From contig DDTF01000054.1 in the NCBI GenBank assembly GCA_002345965.1, forward strand, positions 11,102-75,101: 64,000 bases of DNA, in the 5' to 3' direction. This document shows, one piece after another, positions 35,642-45,115 of the stretch. Numbering within the stretch: position 1 is the first letter of the stretch; every line of letters starts with the position of its first letter. A program made the translations under genes and the position numbers. The DNA comes from Flammeovirgaceae bacterium UBA2371 (GTDB lineage Bacteria; Bacteroidota; Bacteroidia; Cytophagales; Cyclobacteriaceae). Below the pieces are notes generated by a model that worked only from the letters and a program-made list of their open reading frames with translations, was not told the origin of the DNA and searched no databases.

Positions 35642-36535
35642 ATGCAAATGCATTATCCCTCCGGATGGAAAGAATATGAATTAATTGACGCTGGCAATTT
35701 TGAAAAGCTGGAGCGATTCGGAGATTATGTATTAATTCGTCCTGAACCCCAAGCGATTTGGGAACCCTCTCTTTCCCAGGAAGCATGGCATCAAAAAGCG
35801 GATGCGCACTTTCATAGGGAGCAAAAAGAAAACTATCGCTTTGGCGAAGAAGCCAAGGGTGGTTGGAAGAAAAAAAATAAAATGCCTGATAGCTGGCAGA
35901 TTAATTATCACCACAAAGACTTAAAACTTACACTAAGATTGGCACTCACAGGCTTTGGGCATGTAGGTGTTTTTCCTGAACAGGCCAACAACTGGGATTT
36001 CATCTTTAATACAATAAATGGATGGAAGGACAACAATGCAAAAGTTCTTAATCTTTTTGCCTATACCGGTGCTGCTTCGGTAGTAGCATGTATGGCAGGT
36101 GCAGAAGTAACTCATGTGGACTCCTCACGGCCCGGCCTCAATTGGGCCAACCAAAACATGCAGCTTAATCATCAGAAAGACATTCGCTGGGTGTATGAGG
36201 ATGCACTAAAGTTTGTAAAACGCGAAGTGAAAAGGGGCAATACTTATAATGGGATCATCATGGATCCACCACCCTATGGAAGGGGCCCTGATGGCGAAAA
36301 ATGGATGCTGCAAGATAAGCTGAATCAACTGGTGGGATTGAGCAGTGAATTATTACGACCGAAGAATAGATTTTTTATACTGAGTATGTATGCGGTTGGC
36401 CTTTCGGCACAAGTAGGGCTAAATGTTGTTCAATCCCATTTTGAGGTTGAAAACCCCGAGTTTGGCGAGTTTTATCTCCAGTCCCCCCATCGACAACATT
36501 TGCCTATGGGAACCTTTTTGAGATTTAGAGGTTAA
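35642..36535 (+). CDS. RlmI-like class I SAM-dependent methyltransferase
   Basis: A 297-residue protein with a short N-terminal RNA-binding-like part (residues 1-~100) and a Rossmann methyltransferase domain. VLNLFAYTGAASVVACMAGAEVTHVDSS holds the SAM-binding glycine loop and acidic residue. DPPPYGRGPDGEKW is the catalytic NPPY/DPPxF-like motif. It resembles the RlmI/RlmK group of 23S rRNA m5C/m7G methyltransferases, lacking the PUA domain. A target on rRNA is inferred. It has its own promoter and lies before typA, another ribosome-related gene. Confidence 0.88.
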   Translation: MQMHYPSGWKEYELIDAGNFEKLERFGDYVLIRPEPQAIWEPSLSQEAWHQKADAHFHREQKENYRFGEEAKGGWKKKNKMPDSWQINYHHKDLKLTLRLALTGFGHVGVFPEQANNWDFIFNTINGWKDNNAKVLNLFAYTGAASVVACMAGAEVTHVDSSRPGLNWANQNMQLNHQKDIRWVYEDALKFVKREVKRGNTYNGIIMDPPPYGRGPDGEKWMLQDKLNQLVGLSSELLRPKNRFFILSMYAVGLSAQVGLNVVQSHFEVENPEFGEFYLQSPHRQHLPMGTFLRFRG

Positions 36536-36585
36536 AAAAGTAGTGCCAGTTCCTGTTCGGGTTTAACTAATCATCAAATTAACTC

Positions 36586-36593
36586 TATCTTTG
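36586..36593 (+). promoter_or_regulatory. -7 element of typA
   Basis: TATCTTTG is a perfect TAnnTTTG located 36 bp before the ATG at 36630. A GTTTAA sequence at ~36561 is at a workable -33 spacing. An AAGGAG at 36610-36615 sits 14 nt from the ATG, too far for an efficient Shine-Dalgarno. Confidence 0.55.
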
Positions 36594-36629
36594 CGGCCTT
36601 ATTTATCAAAAGGAGAATTTTAGCCTGTT

Positions 36630-38453
36630 ATGGACGTAAACAAAATTAGAAATATTGCCATTATTGCCCACGTAGACCACGGCAAGACCACATTGGTGGA
36701 CAAATTGCTACATGCGGGTCATCTTTTCAAGGATCATGAAAATCCTGGGGAATTGATCATGGATAGCAATGATCTGGAACGTGAGCGTGGGATCACCATT
36801 TTGGCGAAAAACGTTTCGGTTCGTTACAAAGACTATAAAATCAACGTAATTGACACCCCTGGCCACAGCGACTTTGGAGGTGAAGTAGAGCGGGTGCTCA
36901 ATATGGCCGATGGCTGCTTATTGTTGGTAGATGCTTTTGAAGGGCCTATGCCTCAAACACGTTTTGTGTTACAAAAGGCTTTGGAGCTTGGGTTAAAGCC
37001 TATTGTGGTAGTCAATAAGGTCGATAAGAAAAACTGTACACCAGATGAAGTGCATGAGTCTGTATTTGACTTGATGTTTTCATTGGATGCTACAGAGGAG
37101 CAGCTGAACTTTCCAACTTTTTACGGATCAGCTAAGCAAGGATGGATGAGCACCGATTGGAAGCAACCTACCACCGATATCAATGCGTTGCTGGAGGGTA
37201 TCATTGAACACATTCCAGCTCCTCACGTAGAGGAGGGTAAATCACAAATGTTGATTACCTCTCTGGAATATTCATCTTACATCGGACGAGTTGCCATCGG
37301 ACGAGTTCACCGCGGTGAATTGAAGCCAGGACAACAAGTTGTACTTGTGAAAAGAGATAGGGAGGCAATAACCAAAACGAGGATAAAGGAGCTTTATATA
37401 TTCGAAGGTTTTGACAAGAAGAAAGTAGATGTGGTAAGGGCGGGTGAAATCGCAGCCATCGTTGGACTGGAAGGTTTTGAAATTGGCGATACCGTTGCAG
37501 ATGTAGAAAAACCAGAGGCATTGAAGAGTATCGCTATTGATGAGCCTACTATGAGTATGCTTTTTACAATCAACAATTCTCCTTTCTATGGCAAAGAGGG
37601 AAAACTAGTGACTTCCCGTCACATCAAGGATAGATTGCACAAGGAATTAGAGAAGAACCTCGCTATGCGTTTGGGTGAAACCAACTCTGCGGATAGCTTT
37701 ATTGTCTTTGGTAGAGGTGTACTGCACCTGTCGGTATTGATTGAGACCATGCGCAGAGAGGGCTATGAATTGCAGATTGGCCAGCCTCAGGTAATTTTCA
37801 GAGAAATTGATGGAGTGAAATGCGAGCCAATGGAAGAACTGACCATTGACTTACCTGAAGAGGTGTCAGGGAAAGCAATTGAAGTCGTTTCTGTACGCAA
37901 AGGCGAAATGATCAATATGGAGCCCAAGGCAGATCGCATGATTTTGAAATTCATCATGCCTTCTCGTGGTATTATTGGCTTGAGAAGTTATTTGCTGAAC
38001 GTTACAGCCGGAGAAGCAGTAGTTACACACCGATTCAAAGAGTACCAGCCCTACAAAGGGCCAATTCCAGGTAGGATCAATGGATCATTGATCAGTATGG
38101 AACAAGGCGAAGCGATTCCTTACAGCTTGCACAATCTACAGGATAGAGGAAAATTCTTTATCGATCCAAGTGATCCAGTATACGAAGGTCAGGTAATAGG
38201 CGAACACAGCCGAGGAGGAGATTTAGTGGTAAACGTAACGAAGACAAAAAAATTGAGTAACGTACGGGCATCAGGTTCTGATGAGAAGATGAAAATTGCT
38301 CCAGCCATTAAGTTCACCCTTGAAGAGGCCCTGGAGTACATCCAATCAGATGAGTATGTAGAGGTTACTCCAAAGTCGATCCGATTGAGAAAAGTTTTCC
38401 TTAATGAAAACGACCGCAAACGAGAAAGAAACAGGGTAGGTGCCAATGCTTAG
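36630..38453 (+). CDS. typA: Ribosome-associated GTPase TypA/BipA
   Basis: A 607-residue translational GTPase of normal length. G1 is AHVDHGKTT (residues 13-21), switch [15 protein letters not shown]4 NKVDKK and G5 GSAKQGW. A domain II beta-barrel, domains III/V of the EF-G type and the BipA-specific C-terminal domain ([19 protein letters not shown]) follow. It binds the 70S ribosome and is needed for ribosome assembly and growth at low temperature or under stress. Its last codons overlap the TPR gene start by 8 bp, so that gene is translationally coupled. Confidence 0.97.
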   Translation: MDVNKIRNIAIIAHVDHGKTTLVDKLLHAGHLFKDHENPGELIMDSNDLERERGITILAKNVSVRYKDYKINVIDTPGHSDFGGEVERVLNMADGCLLLVDAFEGPMPQTRFVLQKALELGLKPIVVVNKVDKKNCTPDEVHESVFDLMFSLDATEEQLNFPTFYGSAKQGWMSTDWKQPTTDINALLEGIIEHIPAPHVEEGKSQMLITSLEYSSYIGRVAIGRVHRGELKPGQQVVLVKRDREAITKTRIKELYIFEGFDKKKVDVVRAGEIAAIVGLEGFEIGDTVADVEKPEALKSIAIDEPTMSMLFTINNSPFYGKEGKLVTSRHIKDRLHKELEKNLAMRLGETNSADSFIVFGRGVLHLSVLIETMRREGYELQIGQPQVIFREIDGVKCEPMEELTIDLPEEVSGKAIEVVSVRKGEMINMEPKADRMILKFIMPSRGIIGLRSYLLNVTAGEAVVTHRFKEYQPYKGPIPGRINGSLISMEQGEAIPYSLHNLQDRGKFFIDPSDPVYEGQVIGEHSRGGDLVVNVTKTKKLSNVRASGSDEKMKIAPAIKFTLEEALEYIQSDEYVEVTPKSIRLRKVFLNENDRKRERNRVGANA

Positions 38454-39285
38454 ATTTCAACTCTTACTATTCACTTTGGTCTTTATTGGGGGAAGCACCT
38501 TCGCGCAGGATCCAAAATGGAAAAAGTGGGAGACTGAGGCCGATACACTGATGAATCGGCAGGAGTTTGAAAGAGCAATTAAATTGTATACCAAGGCGAT
38601 TAAGTCTTCAAAGTTGAAGGACAAGTCTGCCTATCCACCTGTTTATAAAAGGGCTGTTTGCTATTATAGCGTGGGTATGTTTGATGCCGCTCTTCGTGAC
38701 GTAGCAACATTTATGGTAGAGTACCCTGACTTGTTTCAGGCTCATATTCTAAAAGCGTTTATTTACAGAGAATCAGACGACACAGAAAACCAACTGACTT
38801 CTCTTGATGCAGCATTAGCTTTACAACCGGGTGACCCTGGTCTCAATAAATGGCGATCTGGACTTTACCTTGAAAAGGGAGAATATTTGAAGGTAAAAGA
38901 AGATTTGCAATATGTTAAAGCAATTCAGGATGATCCCGAAGTTGAAATGTATCTTGGCTTTGCCTATTATAACCTTAAAGAAGTGGACAGCGCTTTTCAG
39001 GCTTTAAACAAGGCCATTGAATTGGAGCCAACCTATCTCCCTGCTTATTTATATGGCGGGTCTTTTAGCCTTCAGGAAAATAACAACGAACTGGCATTGA
39101 AATATTTGAATATGGCATTACGGTTGGATCCTGAAAACCTGAATGCTCAATTTTATAAGGGCATTGCTTTGCTTGAACTCGATCGCGAAGAAGAAGGGTG
39201 CCGTTTATTGGCCAAAGCGTTTTATGCCGGTGAAGACGATGCCGGGGATTACCTGAAAGAGAAATGTTATACATTGATTAAATAA
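38446..39285 (+). CDS. Secreted tetratricopeptide-repeat protein
   Basis: About 279 residues. A signal peptide ([21 protein letters not shown]) precedes an array of six to seven TPR motifs (KWETEADTLMNRQEFERAIKLYTKAI, AAYYNLKEVDSAFQALNKAIELEPTYL-like units, ALKYLNMALRLDPENL). TPR arrays scaffold protein-protein contacts; here the location is the periplasm or lipoprotein side. The ATG at 38446 overlaps the typA stop by 8 bp. A GTG at 38440 is the longer alternative but would give a less compact signal peptide. The terminator at 39284-39310 ends the unit. Confidence 0.85.
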   Translation: MLRFQLLLFTLVFIGGSTFAQDPKWKKWETEADTLMNRQEFERAIKLYTKAIKSSKLKDKSAYPPVYKRAVCYYSVGMFDAALRDVATFMVEYPDLFQAHILKAFIYRESDDTENQLTSLDAALALQPGDPGLNKWRSGLYLEKGEYLKVKEDLQYVKAIQDDPEVEMYLGFAYYNLKEVDSAFQALNKAIELEPTYLPAYLYGGSFSLQENNNELALKYLNMALRLDPENLNAQFYKGIALLELDREEEGCRLLAKAFYAGEDDAGDYLKEKCYTLIK

Positions 39286-39310
39286 GCCAAACTACTATTG
39301 GCTTTTTTTT
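39284..39310 (+). terminator. Terminator after the typA-TPR unit
   Basis: A 7-bp stem AAGCCAA / TTGGCTT with a 7-nt loop is followed by eight T (39303-39310). It overlaps the TPR gene's stop codon. Confidence 0.85.
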
Positions 39311-39359
39311 GTTTCATAACAGGATATACTTTTACAATTGACTAATCGTTAGTAACAAT

Positions 39360-39959
39360 ATGTTACGGTCTATTCTCTTTATCATTACAGTAGGTTTTTT
39401 GATAGGGTGCCAGCCTGTACCCGATGCGGAAGACCTCAATAGGGATCTGGTTGTGCAAACCGATTATGATGAAACGGCCAACTTCGGCAGCTACTCCACG
39501 TACACCCTTACACTGGACACCCTTGGACTAATATCCAACAGTGTTAAGGACACCCTTATTCTGGGCAGTTATGCCCGTGATATCACTGCAAAAATAAAGG
39601 CAAATATGGACAGCAGGGGTTATACCTATGTGGCCAAAAACCAAAATCCTGATTTAGGGGTCAACGCATTTGTTGTGTATGATTTCAGCATTTTTCAAAC
39701 CATTTCCTATCCCCGGTATGGAACTGGATATTACTCTCCATATTACGGCTATTATTATCCGATCGTCAATACCTACCTAAACAACTCAGGCGCGTTGATT
39801 CTTCAATTGGTAGATCTTAAAAAGAAGAATAGTCAAAACCAATTTCAGGTAATATGGACCAGCTACATTGGAGACATAGTTTCATCTGTAGACCCATATA
39901 AAAAATCAGTTGAAGCTGTGGAGCAGGCGTTTGTTCAATCTCCAAATTTGAAGAAATGA
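39360..39959 (+). CDS. DUF4136 domain lipoprotein
   Basis: A 199-residue outer-membrane or periplasmic lipoprotein. The signal is MLRSILFIITVGFLIGC with lipobox LIGC. The mature part has the DUF4136 pattern: YDETANFGSYSTYTL, a central Tyr/Gly-rich stretch (YGTGYYSPYYGYYYP), and TSYIGDIVSSVDPYKKSVEAVEQAF, typical of this family. Function is unknown. It overlaps the downstream beta-barrel gene by 4 bp (ATGA), forming a lipoprotein/barrel pair. Confidence 0.88.
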   Translation: MLRSILFIITVGFLIGCQPVPDAEDLNRDLVVQTDYDETANFGSYSTYTLTLDTLGLISNSVKDTLILGSYARDITAKIKANMDSRGYTYVAKNQNPDLGVNAFVVYDFSIFQTISYPRYGTGYYSPYYGYYYPIVNTYLNNSGALILQLVDLKKKNSQNQFQVIWTSYIGDIVSSVDPYKKSVEAVEQAFVQSPNLKK

Positions 39960-40567
39960 AATCTGTTCTTTTTTTAACTTTTGCAATTGTAGGTTGGGCT
40001 GGTCAAGTTCAGGCCCAATACTTTGATAAAACCTATTCCCTCGCCCTTGACATAAACAAGCCCTTGAGCAATACGGATTTTGTCAATCAGGTAAGTGCGA
40101 GAGGATTTAAATTTGGTTATCGGGAAATGATTAATGAAAGAATATTTGGTGGCATTGATTTTACAAATACCACATACGATAGTTATGAACCCAGGAAGAC
40201 CTACACCAGCGGAACCAGCGCTATCACCACAGATTTGTATAATTATGCTTACAGTTATGGGCTAACCTTGAGCTTTGATTACTTCTTCAAGATAGAACAG
40301 AAACTAATGCCGTATGCAGGTCTTGGCGTTGGTGCCTCGTACATTAATTATAGCCAATATTTCAATGTATATAGTAATAAGTATGACAGTTGGGGGGTAT
40401 TGGTAAGGCCTCAGGCGGGAGTGATATACCGTTTGAAGGAAGATGCAGGGTGGGCGCTGCAAGCAGCGGTCCATTACGATTATTCTTCCGCTAAAAGCCA
40501 AGAATTGGACCTAAAGGCATTCCAAAATATGGGTGTCCAAGTAGGGGTAATCATCTTGAATTGGTAA
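39956..40567 (+). CDS. Outer-membrane beta-barrel protein
   Basis: A 203-residue protein with signal peptide MKSVLFLTFAIVGWAGQVQA and about eight predicted amphipathic strands (YAYSYGLTLSFDYFFKI, MPYAGLGVGASYINYSQ, AGWALQAAVHYDYSS) ending GVQVGVIILNW, an OMP-type C-terminal strand with an aromatic last residue. It is translationally coupled to the DUF4136 lipoprotein gene, and the two probably act together at the outer membrane. Confidence 0.82.
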   Translation: MKSVLFLTFAIVGWAGQVQAQYFDKTYSLALDINKPLSNTDFVNQVSARGFKFGYREMINERIFGGIDFTNTTYDSYEPRKTYTSGTSAITTDLYNYAYSYGLTLSFDYFFKIEQKLMPYAGLGVGASYINYSQYFNVYSNKYDSWGVLVRPQAGVIYRLKEDAGWALQAAVHYDYSSAKSQELDLKAFQNMGVQVGVIILNW

Positions 40568-40600
40568 ACTTTTTAAGTTTAGTTAATCCACTTTCTTCGC

Positions 40601-40630
40601 TTGTTCTCTGGCAGGATCGGGTTATTTTTG
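40601..40630 (+). promoter_or_regulatory. guaA promoter
   Basis: TTG (40601-40603) with a 19-bp spacer and TATTTTTG (40623-40630), a perfect -7. The ATG begins at 40635, so the transcript is predicted to start at or within a few bases of the start codon. Confidence 0.7.
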
Positions 40631-40634
40631 CACC

Positions 40635-42161
40635 ATGCCAGAACAGATACTAATTCTTGATTTTGGTTCTCAGTATACCCAATTGATAGCACGCAGGGTG
40701 CGAGAACTAAATGTCTACTGTGAAATCCACCCATTCAACCGAATTCCGCCCATTGATGACCACATTAAAGGAGTGATTCTTTCGGGTAGCCCGTGCTCCG
40801 TCAGAGATCAAGGGTCTCCGGATATTGATTTGTCTGTTTTTGGAGATATCCCCGTTTTGGGTGTGTGCTATGGGGCTCAACTGATGGCACAAAAAAGTGG
40901 CGGAGAAGTAAAACCATCCCAGATGCGGGAGTATGGTAGATCCAGGCTTACAACAGTTGACCACCATAATGAACTTCTCAAAGAAGTCTCACAGGATTCT
41001 CAGGTTTGGATGTCTCACTCAGATACGATCACCTCACTTCCAGAAGAGTATCAGATTGTTGCCAGTACTGAATCCGTCAAGGTGGCCGCATTTGTGCATA
41101 AAACTAAGAAACACTTTGCTATCCAATTCCATCCTGAAGTAACGCATAGTACGGAGGGTAAAAATCTGCTTCGCAATTTTGTGGTACATATTTGCGGTTG
41201 TTCGCAGGATTGGACTCCAGATCAATTTGTTGAAGCTACGGTAGCAGATCTAAAAAATAAATTGGGCAATGATAAGGTAGTAATGGCGCTTTCTGGTGGC
41301 GTGGACTCTACTGTGGCTGCCTCACTGATTCATCATGCCATAGGTAAAAATCTTTACTGCATATTTGTAGACAATGGACTTCTGCGCAAGGATGAATTTC
41401 AACAAGTCCTTGATTCTTATCAGGGAATGGGGCTGAACATTAAGGGTGTAGATGCGAAAGATAAGTTTTATAAAGCACTAAAAGGACTTACTGACCCTGA
41501 GGCGAAACGAAAAGCAATTGGGAAAACATTCATAGAAGTATTTGACGAAGAGGCTCATCGCATTAAAGATGTGGCGTGGTTGGGTCAAGGTACCATCTAC
41601 CCCGATGTCATTGAATCTGTTTCTGTAAATGGCCCATCCGTCACGATCAAATCACACCACAACGTAGGAGGGTTGCCGGCAAAAATGAACCTGAAAGTGG
41701 TTGAACCCCTCAATACTTTATTTAAAGATGAAGTAAGGCTGGTGGGTAAAACCATGGGGCTGGATCCAAACATTCTCGGAAGGCATCCTTTTCCAGGTCC
41801 TGGCTTTGGTATTCGTATATTGGGTGATATTACTGCTGAAAAGGTACGGATATTGCAGGAGGTAGATCATATCTTTATCAAAGGCCTACGTGATAAGAAT
41901 TTGTACGATCAGGTATGGCAAGCAGGCGCTATGCTGTTACCGGTGCAATCTGTAGGAGTGATGGGAGACGAAAGAACCTACGAAAGTGTGGTGGCTTTGC
42001 GGGCGGTAGTTAGTGTAGACGGGATGACTGCAGACTGGTCGCACTTGCCTTATGAGTTTTTAAGTGATATATCATCTTCGATAATAAATAAAGTAAAAGG
42101 AGTAAATAGGGTAGTTTATGACATTAGCTCTAAACCACCAGCAACTATCGAGTGGGAATAA
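40635..42161 (+). CDS. guaA: GMP synthase (glutamine-hydrolysing)
   Basis: A 508-residue enzyme converting XMP to GMP. The glutamine amidotransferase domain (residues 1-~190) has Cys78 in GVCYGAQLM and the His/Glu pair in HPEVTHS. The ATP-pyrophosphatase domain contains [16 protein letters not shown] dimerisation domain at the end has [25 protein letters not shown] and the terminal [13 protein letters not shown]. The length is usual. It is followed 18 bp later by the LpoA-like gene, which may be cotranscribed. Purine synthesis also links to apt further on. Confidence 0.98.
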   Translation: MPEQILILDFGSQYTQLIARRVRELNVYCEIHPFNRIPPIDDHIKGVILSGSPCSVRDQGSPDIDLSVFGDIPVLGVCYGAQLMAQKSGGEVKPSQMREYGRSRLTTVDHHNELLKEVSQDSQVWMSHSDTITSLPEEYQIVASTESVKVAAFVHKTKKHFAIQFHPEVTHSTEGKNLLRNFVVHICGCSQDWTPDQFVEATVADLKNKLGNDKVVMALSGGVDSTVAASLIHHAIGKNLYCIFVDNGLLRKDEFQQVLDSYQGMGLNIKGVDAKDKFYKALKGLTDPEAKRKAIGKTFIEVFDEEAHRIKDVAWLGQGTIYPDVIESVSVNGPSVTIKSHHNVGGLPAKMNLKVVEPLNTLFKDEVRLVGKTMGLDPNILGRHPFPGPGFGIRILGDITAEKVRILQEVDHIFIKGLRDKNLYDQVWQAGAMLLPVQSVGVMGDERTYESVVALRAVVSVDGMTADWSHLPYEFLSDISSSIINKVKGVNRVVYDISSKPPATIEWE

Positions 42162-42179
42162 ATATTGCTGATTCAGAGA

Positions 42180-43934
42180 ATGAACAGAAACGCAAAACTT
42201 GTACTGATATTTATACTGCTTGGGCTGTTGTATGCGCCCACGATCCTTGCTCAGGATTACAAAAGACAATACAAGGCGGCCAGAGAATTTTTTAGTGAAG
42301 AAAGTTACAGCCTGGCAATGGAAGCTTTTAAGCCTTTGATTGTTTATGATAAGGACAATCCCTATGTTGAGCACGCTTCCTTCTTTTATGCTTTGTCGGC
42401 ATACCATCAGAATTTCCCATCGGTAGCCAAGGACATGCTGTTGCAAATCAAGGAGCTCTATCCGGCATGGGGTCAAATGAAGGAAGTCAATTATTGGTTG
42501 GCAAAAATCTATTTTGATCAGCGGCAGTATTTTCAGGCGATGCAAATGTTGAGGGATTACCCATCGCTCTCTTCACAGCCGGATGTCGTGCAAATGAAAA
42601 TGTACTATCTCGCTGGCATTGAAGACGTGGAGACGTTACGCATGATGTGGGAAGAGCACCCCACTGATACGGTAGTAGCTAAATCTTTGGCCAAGGCGAT
42701 TTCAAAACTGCCTTTTTTGGAACAGGATGCGCAGCTCATGGACTCCCTGATTACCAGATTTAATTTTGACCGTGATGAGTTCGCTTCATCATTAAAACCA
42801 GTTAATGTTTTTAAGGATAGGTATGTGGTTTCTTTGCTTTTTCCGTTTTTAGCCAAAACACTGGAACCTTCTACTTCTACTAAAGTAAATCAGAGTATAC
42901 TAGATCTGTACCTGGGTATAAGGATGGCAGCTGATAGCCTAAATAAACTAGGGATCAATATAGACCTGCGTACTTACGATACCGAACGAAGCATTTTAGC
43001 GACAAGTGCCTTGTTGGAGTTGCAGGAGTTAAAGGATTCTGATCTTATCGTAGGGCCACTATTTCAAAATCAAAATAAGTTGGTGAGTGATTTTTCGATC
43101 AACAATAAAATCAACATGATAAGCCCTGTATCTAACAATACAGAATTTATTGGTGGAAATCCTTTTGCAATGTTGCTGCAACCCAGCAGTGAAACTATCG
43201 GAACAAGGTCGGCCGAATGGATTGCTGCCAATGTTCCAAATAAAAATTGCATGGTGTTTTATGGGGAATCTCCCAAGGATACTGTAACAGCCAAGAGTTT
43301 TTTAAACAGGGCAAAGGAACTGGACTTAAAGATTGTATGGTCGGAAAAAGTGGCTAAAGAAAACAGTGTAACAATTTTCAATAGGCTGGCTACTCCTGTG
43401 GAGTATGATGAATTTAAAAACCCTGTTCAGTTTGAGTTGAAACTGGATAGTATAGGCAGTGTATTTGTGGCTTCTGATGATCCATTAATTTACACCAAAG
43501 TGATTAGCGGTGTGGACACCCGTGGTGATTCTGTAATTATTGTAGGTAATGAAACATGGTTGAATAACGCAGCGGCTAATTTTTCTACTTACGAGCGTTT
43601 ACACATAACCATGGCTGCACCCACATTTACAAGTAGCTCCAATTCCAACTACAAGGCTTTTAGAAGTAAGTTCATTAAGAGGCATGGTGTAATGCCAACA
43701 GAGAATTCGAAAACCGGGTACGAATTTATGTGGTTCATTGGTCATTGTTTAAGCAAGTATGGTGTCTATTTTCAGGATGGGTTGAGAGAGCAGGCCATGA
43801 TGCCTGGGCATTTATTTAAAGGGTATGACTTCAGTTCAGGTCAGTCCAATCAGTTTGTACCGTTTATTCACTTCAAAGGAGGAGAGGTGGTTTTTGCGGA
43901 AAAACCTTTAATTTTGAATAAAAAGACCGATTAG
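42180..43934 (+). CDS. TPR plus type I periplasmic-binding-fold exported protein (LpoA-like)
   Basis: About 584 residues. The signal peptide starts at ATG 42180 (MNRNAKLVLIFILLGLLYAPTILA); a TTG five codons upstream is less likely. Residues ~26-230 are TPR-like helices (AAREFFSEESYSLAMEAFKPLIVYD). Residues ~245-584 form a two-lobe ABC-type substrate-binding fold as in branched-chain amino-acid receptors (YVVSLLFPFLAKTL, DSDLIVGPLFQNQNK, FNRLATPVEYDE). TPR plus PBP is the architecture of LpoA, the E. coli activator of PBP1A, so a cell-wall role is possible but only inferred. No transporter genes are adjacent. Confidence 0.8.
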   Translation: MNRNAKLVLIFILLGLLYAPTILAQDYKRQYKAAREFFSEESYSLAMEAFKPLIVYDKDNPYVEHASFFYALSAYHQNFPSVAKDMLLQIKELYPAWGQMKEVNYWLAKIYFDQRQYFQAMQMLRDYPSLSSQPDVVQMKMYYLAGIEDVETLRMMWEEHPTDTVVAKSLAKAISKLPFLEQDAQLMDSLITRFNFDRDEFASSLKPVNVFKDRYVVSLLFPFLAKTLEPSTSTKVNQSILDLYLGIRMAADSLNKLGINIDLRTYDTERSILATSALLELQELKDSDLIVGPLFQNQNKLVSDFSINNKINMISPVSNNTEFIGGNPFAMLLQPSSETIGTRSAEWIAANVPNKNCMVFYGESPKDTVTAKSFLNRAKELDLKIVWSEKVAKENSVTIFNRLATPVEYDEFKNPVQFELKLDSIGSVFVASDDPLIYTKVISGVDTRGDSVIIVGNETWLNNAAANFSTYERLHITMAAPTFTSSSNSNYKAFRSKFIKRHGVMPTENSKTGYEFMWFIGHCLSKYGVYFQDGLREQAMMPGHLFKGYDFSSGQSNQFVPFIHFKGGEVVFAEKPLILNKKTD

Positions 43935-44068
43935 GTGAATATCTTACACCAAAGACCCTGTAATACTACTTTTTATTAATTTTCATTTACTCAACCGGGA
44001 ATGATGGTCATTGGGTTGGTGAATGGAAATGCATGTTTTTGTTACCTTTATGCTTTGACTTGAAAGTC

Positions 44069-45106
44069 ATGAGACTAAAATTAGTTATTGGAATACTTCT
44101 GGTAGGCAGCACCTTAGCTTCTTATGCACAGGGTGAACGAAGAGACAAGGGCGCAGTTACCTACGAAGAGCTCTATGATGAGCCTTATAGTGTCAACAAG
44201 CTTTTTGTTGGATTTCAACCCCTTTATGGTGAGGCTTTTGCTACCAATGTAAATGCAGGATTTGGAATTGAAGCTGCTTACTATTACGAGGACAAGGCTG
44301 ACTTCAAGGTGCATTTCAGAAAGCCGTATAGTTCCAGTTTTTTCGATCTTAATCAAGATCTGGCCAGTAAGAATGCGACCACCTCAACGAAACCCAGTAG
44401 CTTCAGTTATATTGAATTTGGAGGAACCTATCATTTCAAGGATGAAGAGGAAACTTCTAAAACAAAAATGGTGCTTTATAAAAGTAGCTACAAAGGAAAT
44501 AAATGGGCTGGCCGCGTACCCCTCACTGCAGAGGTACCCGCCAAGGTAAGAAAGATTTATGGTGCGAGACTTGGAGGTATCATTTGGAATACCAGCGCAG
44601 ACATCAACAGAGTGATGGAAAAGCAAGACCTTACCTACAATGACATAATAGATACCGAGGGAGTGGGAATTCCAGCCACCTATGTGGACGCACTGGGAAG
44701 AACACAAGATGTAAGGATATTCAGCAACCTCTCCACAGCCGGACTATATGTAGGAAGTTCTATTTCATGGTTTCGAAACGTGGCTGTTAGTTTTAATAAT
44801 TACGAGGAGGCAGTAGATGATGGAATGCTTACAGTCTTCTTTGATATTCTGTATTCCCCAGCTTTGAATGTTGATCCAGTTCAATACTTAGGTAAAGAGT
44901 ATTCAGTTGATGCAATTAAAACAAGTGCCCTTGGCTTTCGCCTGGGTATTGATGGGAAATTCAATCGCACCCTAAGTTGGTCATATGGAGGTGAGCTGGG
45001 GTACAGACCGAGTTTTAAGGGACATTCTTTTTTTGCCATGTTTAAAATCAGCTTTCCTGTTTTTGGAACTAATCTCGACTACAAAGTTGAATCCTTTGGC
45101 CAGTAA
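44069..45106 (+). CDS. Outer-membrane beta-barrel-like exported protein
   Basis: About 345 residues starting at ATG 44069 (MRLKLVIGILLVGSTLASYA), giving a clean signal peptide; an ATG at 44033 would add twelve poorly fitting residues. The mature part is rich in aromatic-ended strands (SYIEFGGTYHFKD, FRNVAVSFNNYEEAVDD, LSWSYGGELGYRPSF), ending FKISFPVFGTNLDYKVESFGQ. It is probably an outer-membrane barrel of unknown function. A TACCTTTA near-match to the -7 is at 44043-44050. The gene ends 9 bp before hutI. Confidence 0.75.
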   Translation: MRLKLVIGILLVGSTLASYAQGERRDKGAVTYEELYDEPYSVNKLFVGFQPLYGEAFATNVNAGFGIEAAYYYEDKADFKVHFRKPYSSSFFDLNQDLASKNATTSTKPSSFSYIEFGGTYHFKDEEETSKTKMVLYKSSYKGNKWAGRVPLTAEVPAKVRKIYGARLGGIIWNTSADINRVMEKQDLTYNDIIDTEGVGIPATYVDALGRTQDVRIFSNLSTAGLYVGSSISWFRNVAVSFNNYEEAVDDGMLTVFFDILYSPALNVDPVQYLGKEYSVDAIKTSALGFRLGIDGKFNRTLSWSYGGELGYRPSFKGHSFFAMFKISFPVFGTNLDYKVESFGQ

Positions 45107-45115
45107 ACAACACTG

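Noticed and set aside
36608..36615. AAAAGGAG as Shine-Dalgarno for typA
   Set aside because: It is about 14 nt from the ATG; too far, and Bacteroidota rarely depend on such sites.
42072..42545. A 157-codon minus-strand open frame
   Set aside because: It covers the end of guaA and the start of the LpoA-like gene on the opposite strand; no start signal or domain.
44384..44707. A 107-codon minus-strand open frame
   Set aside because: Shadow of the beta-barrel gene at 44069-45106.
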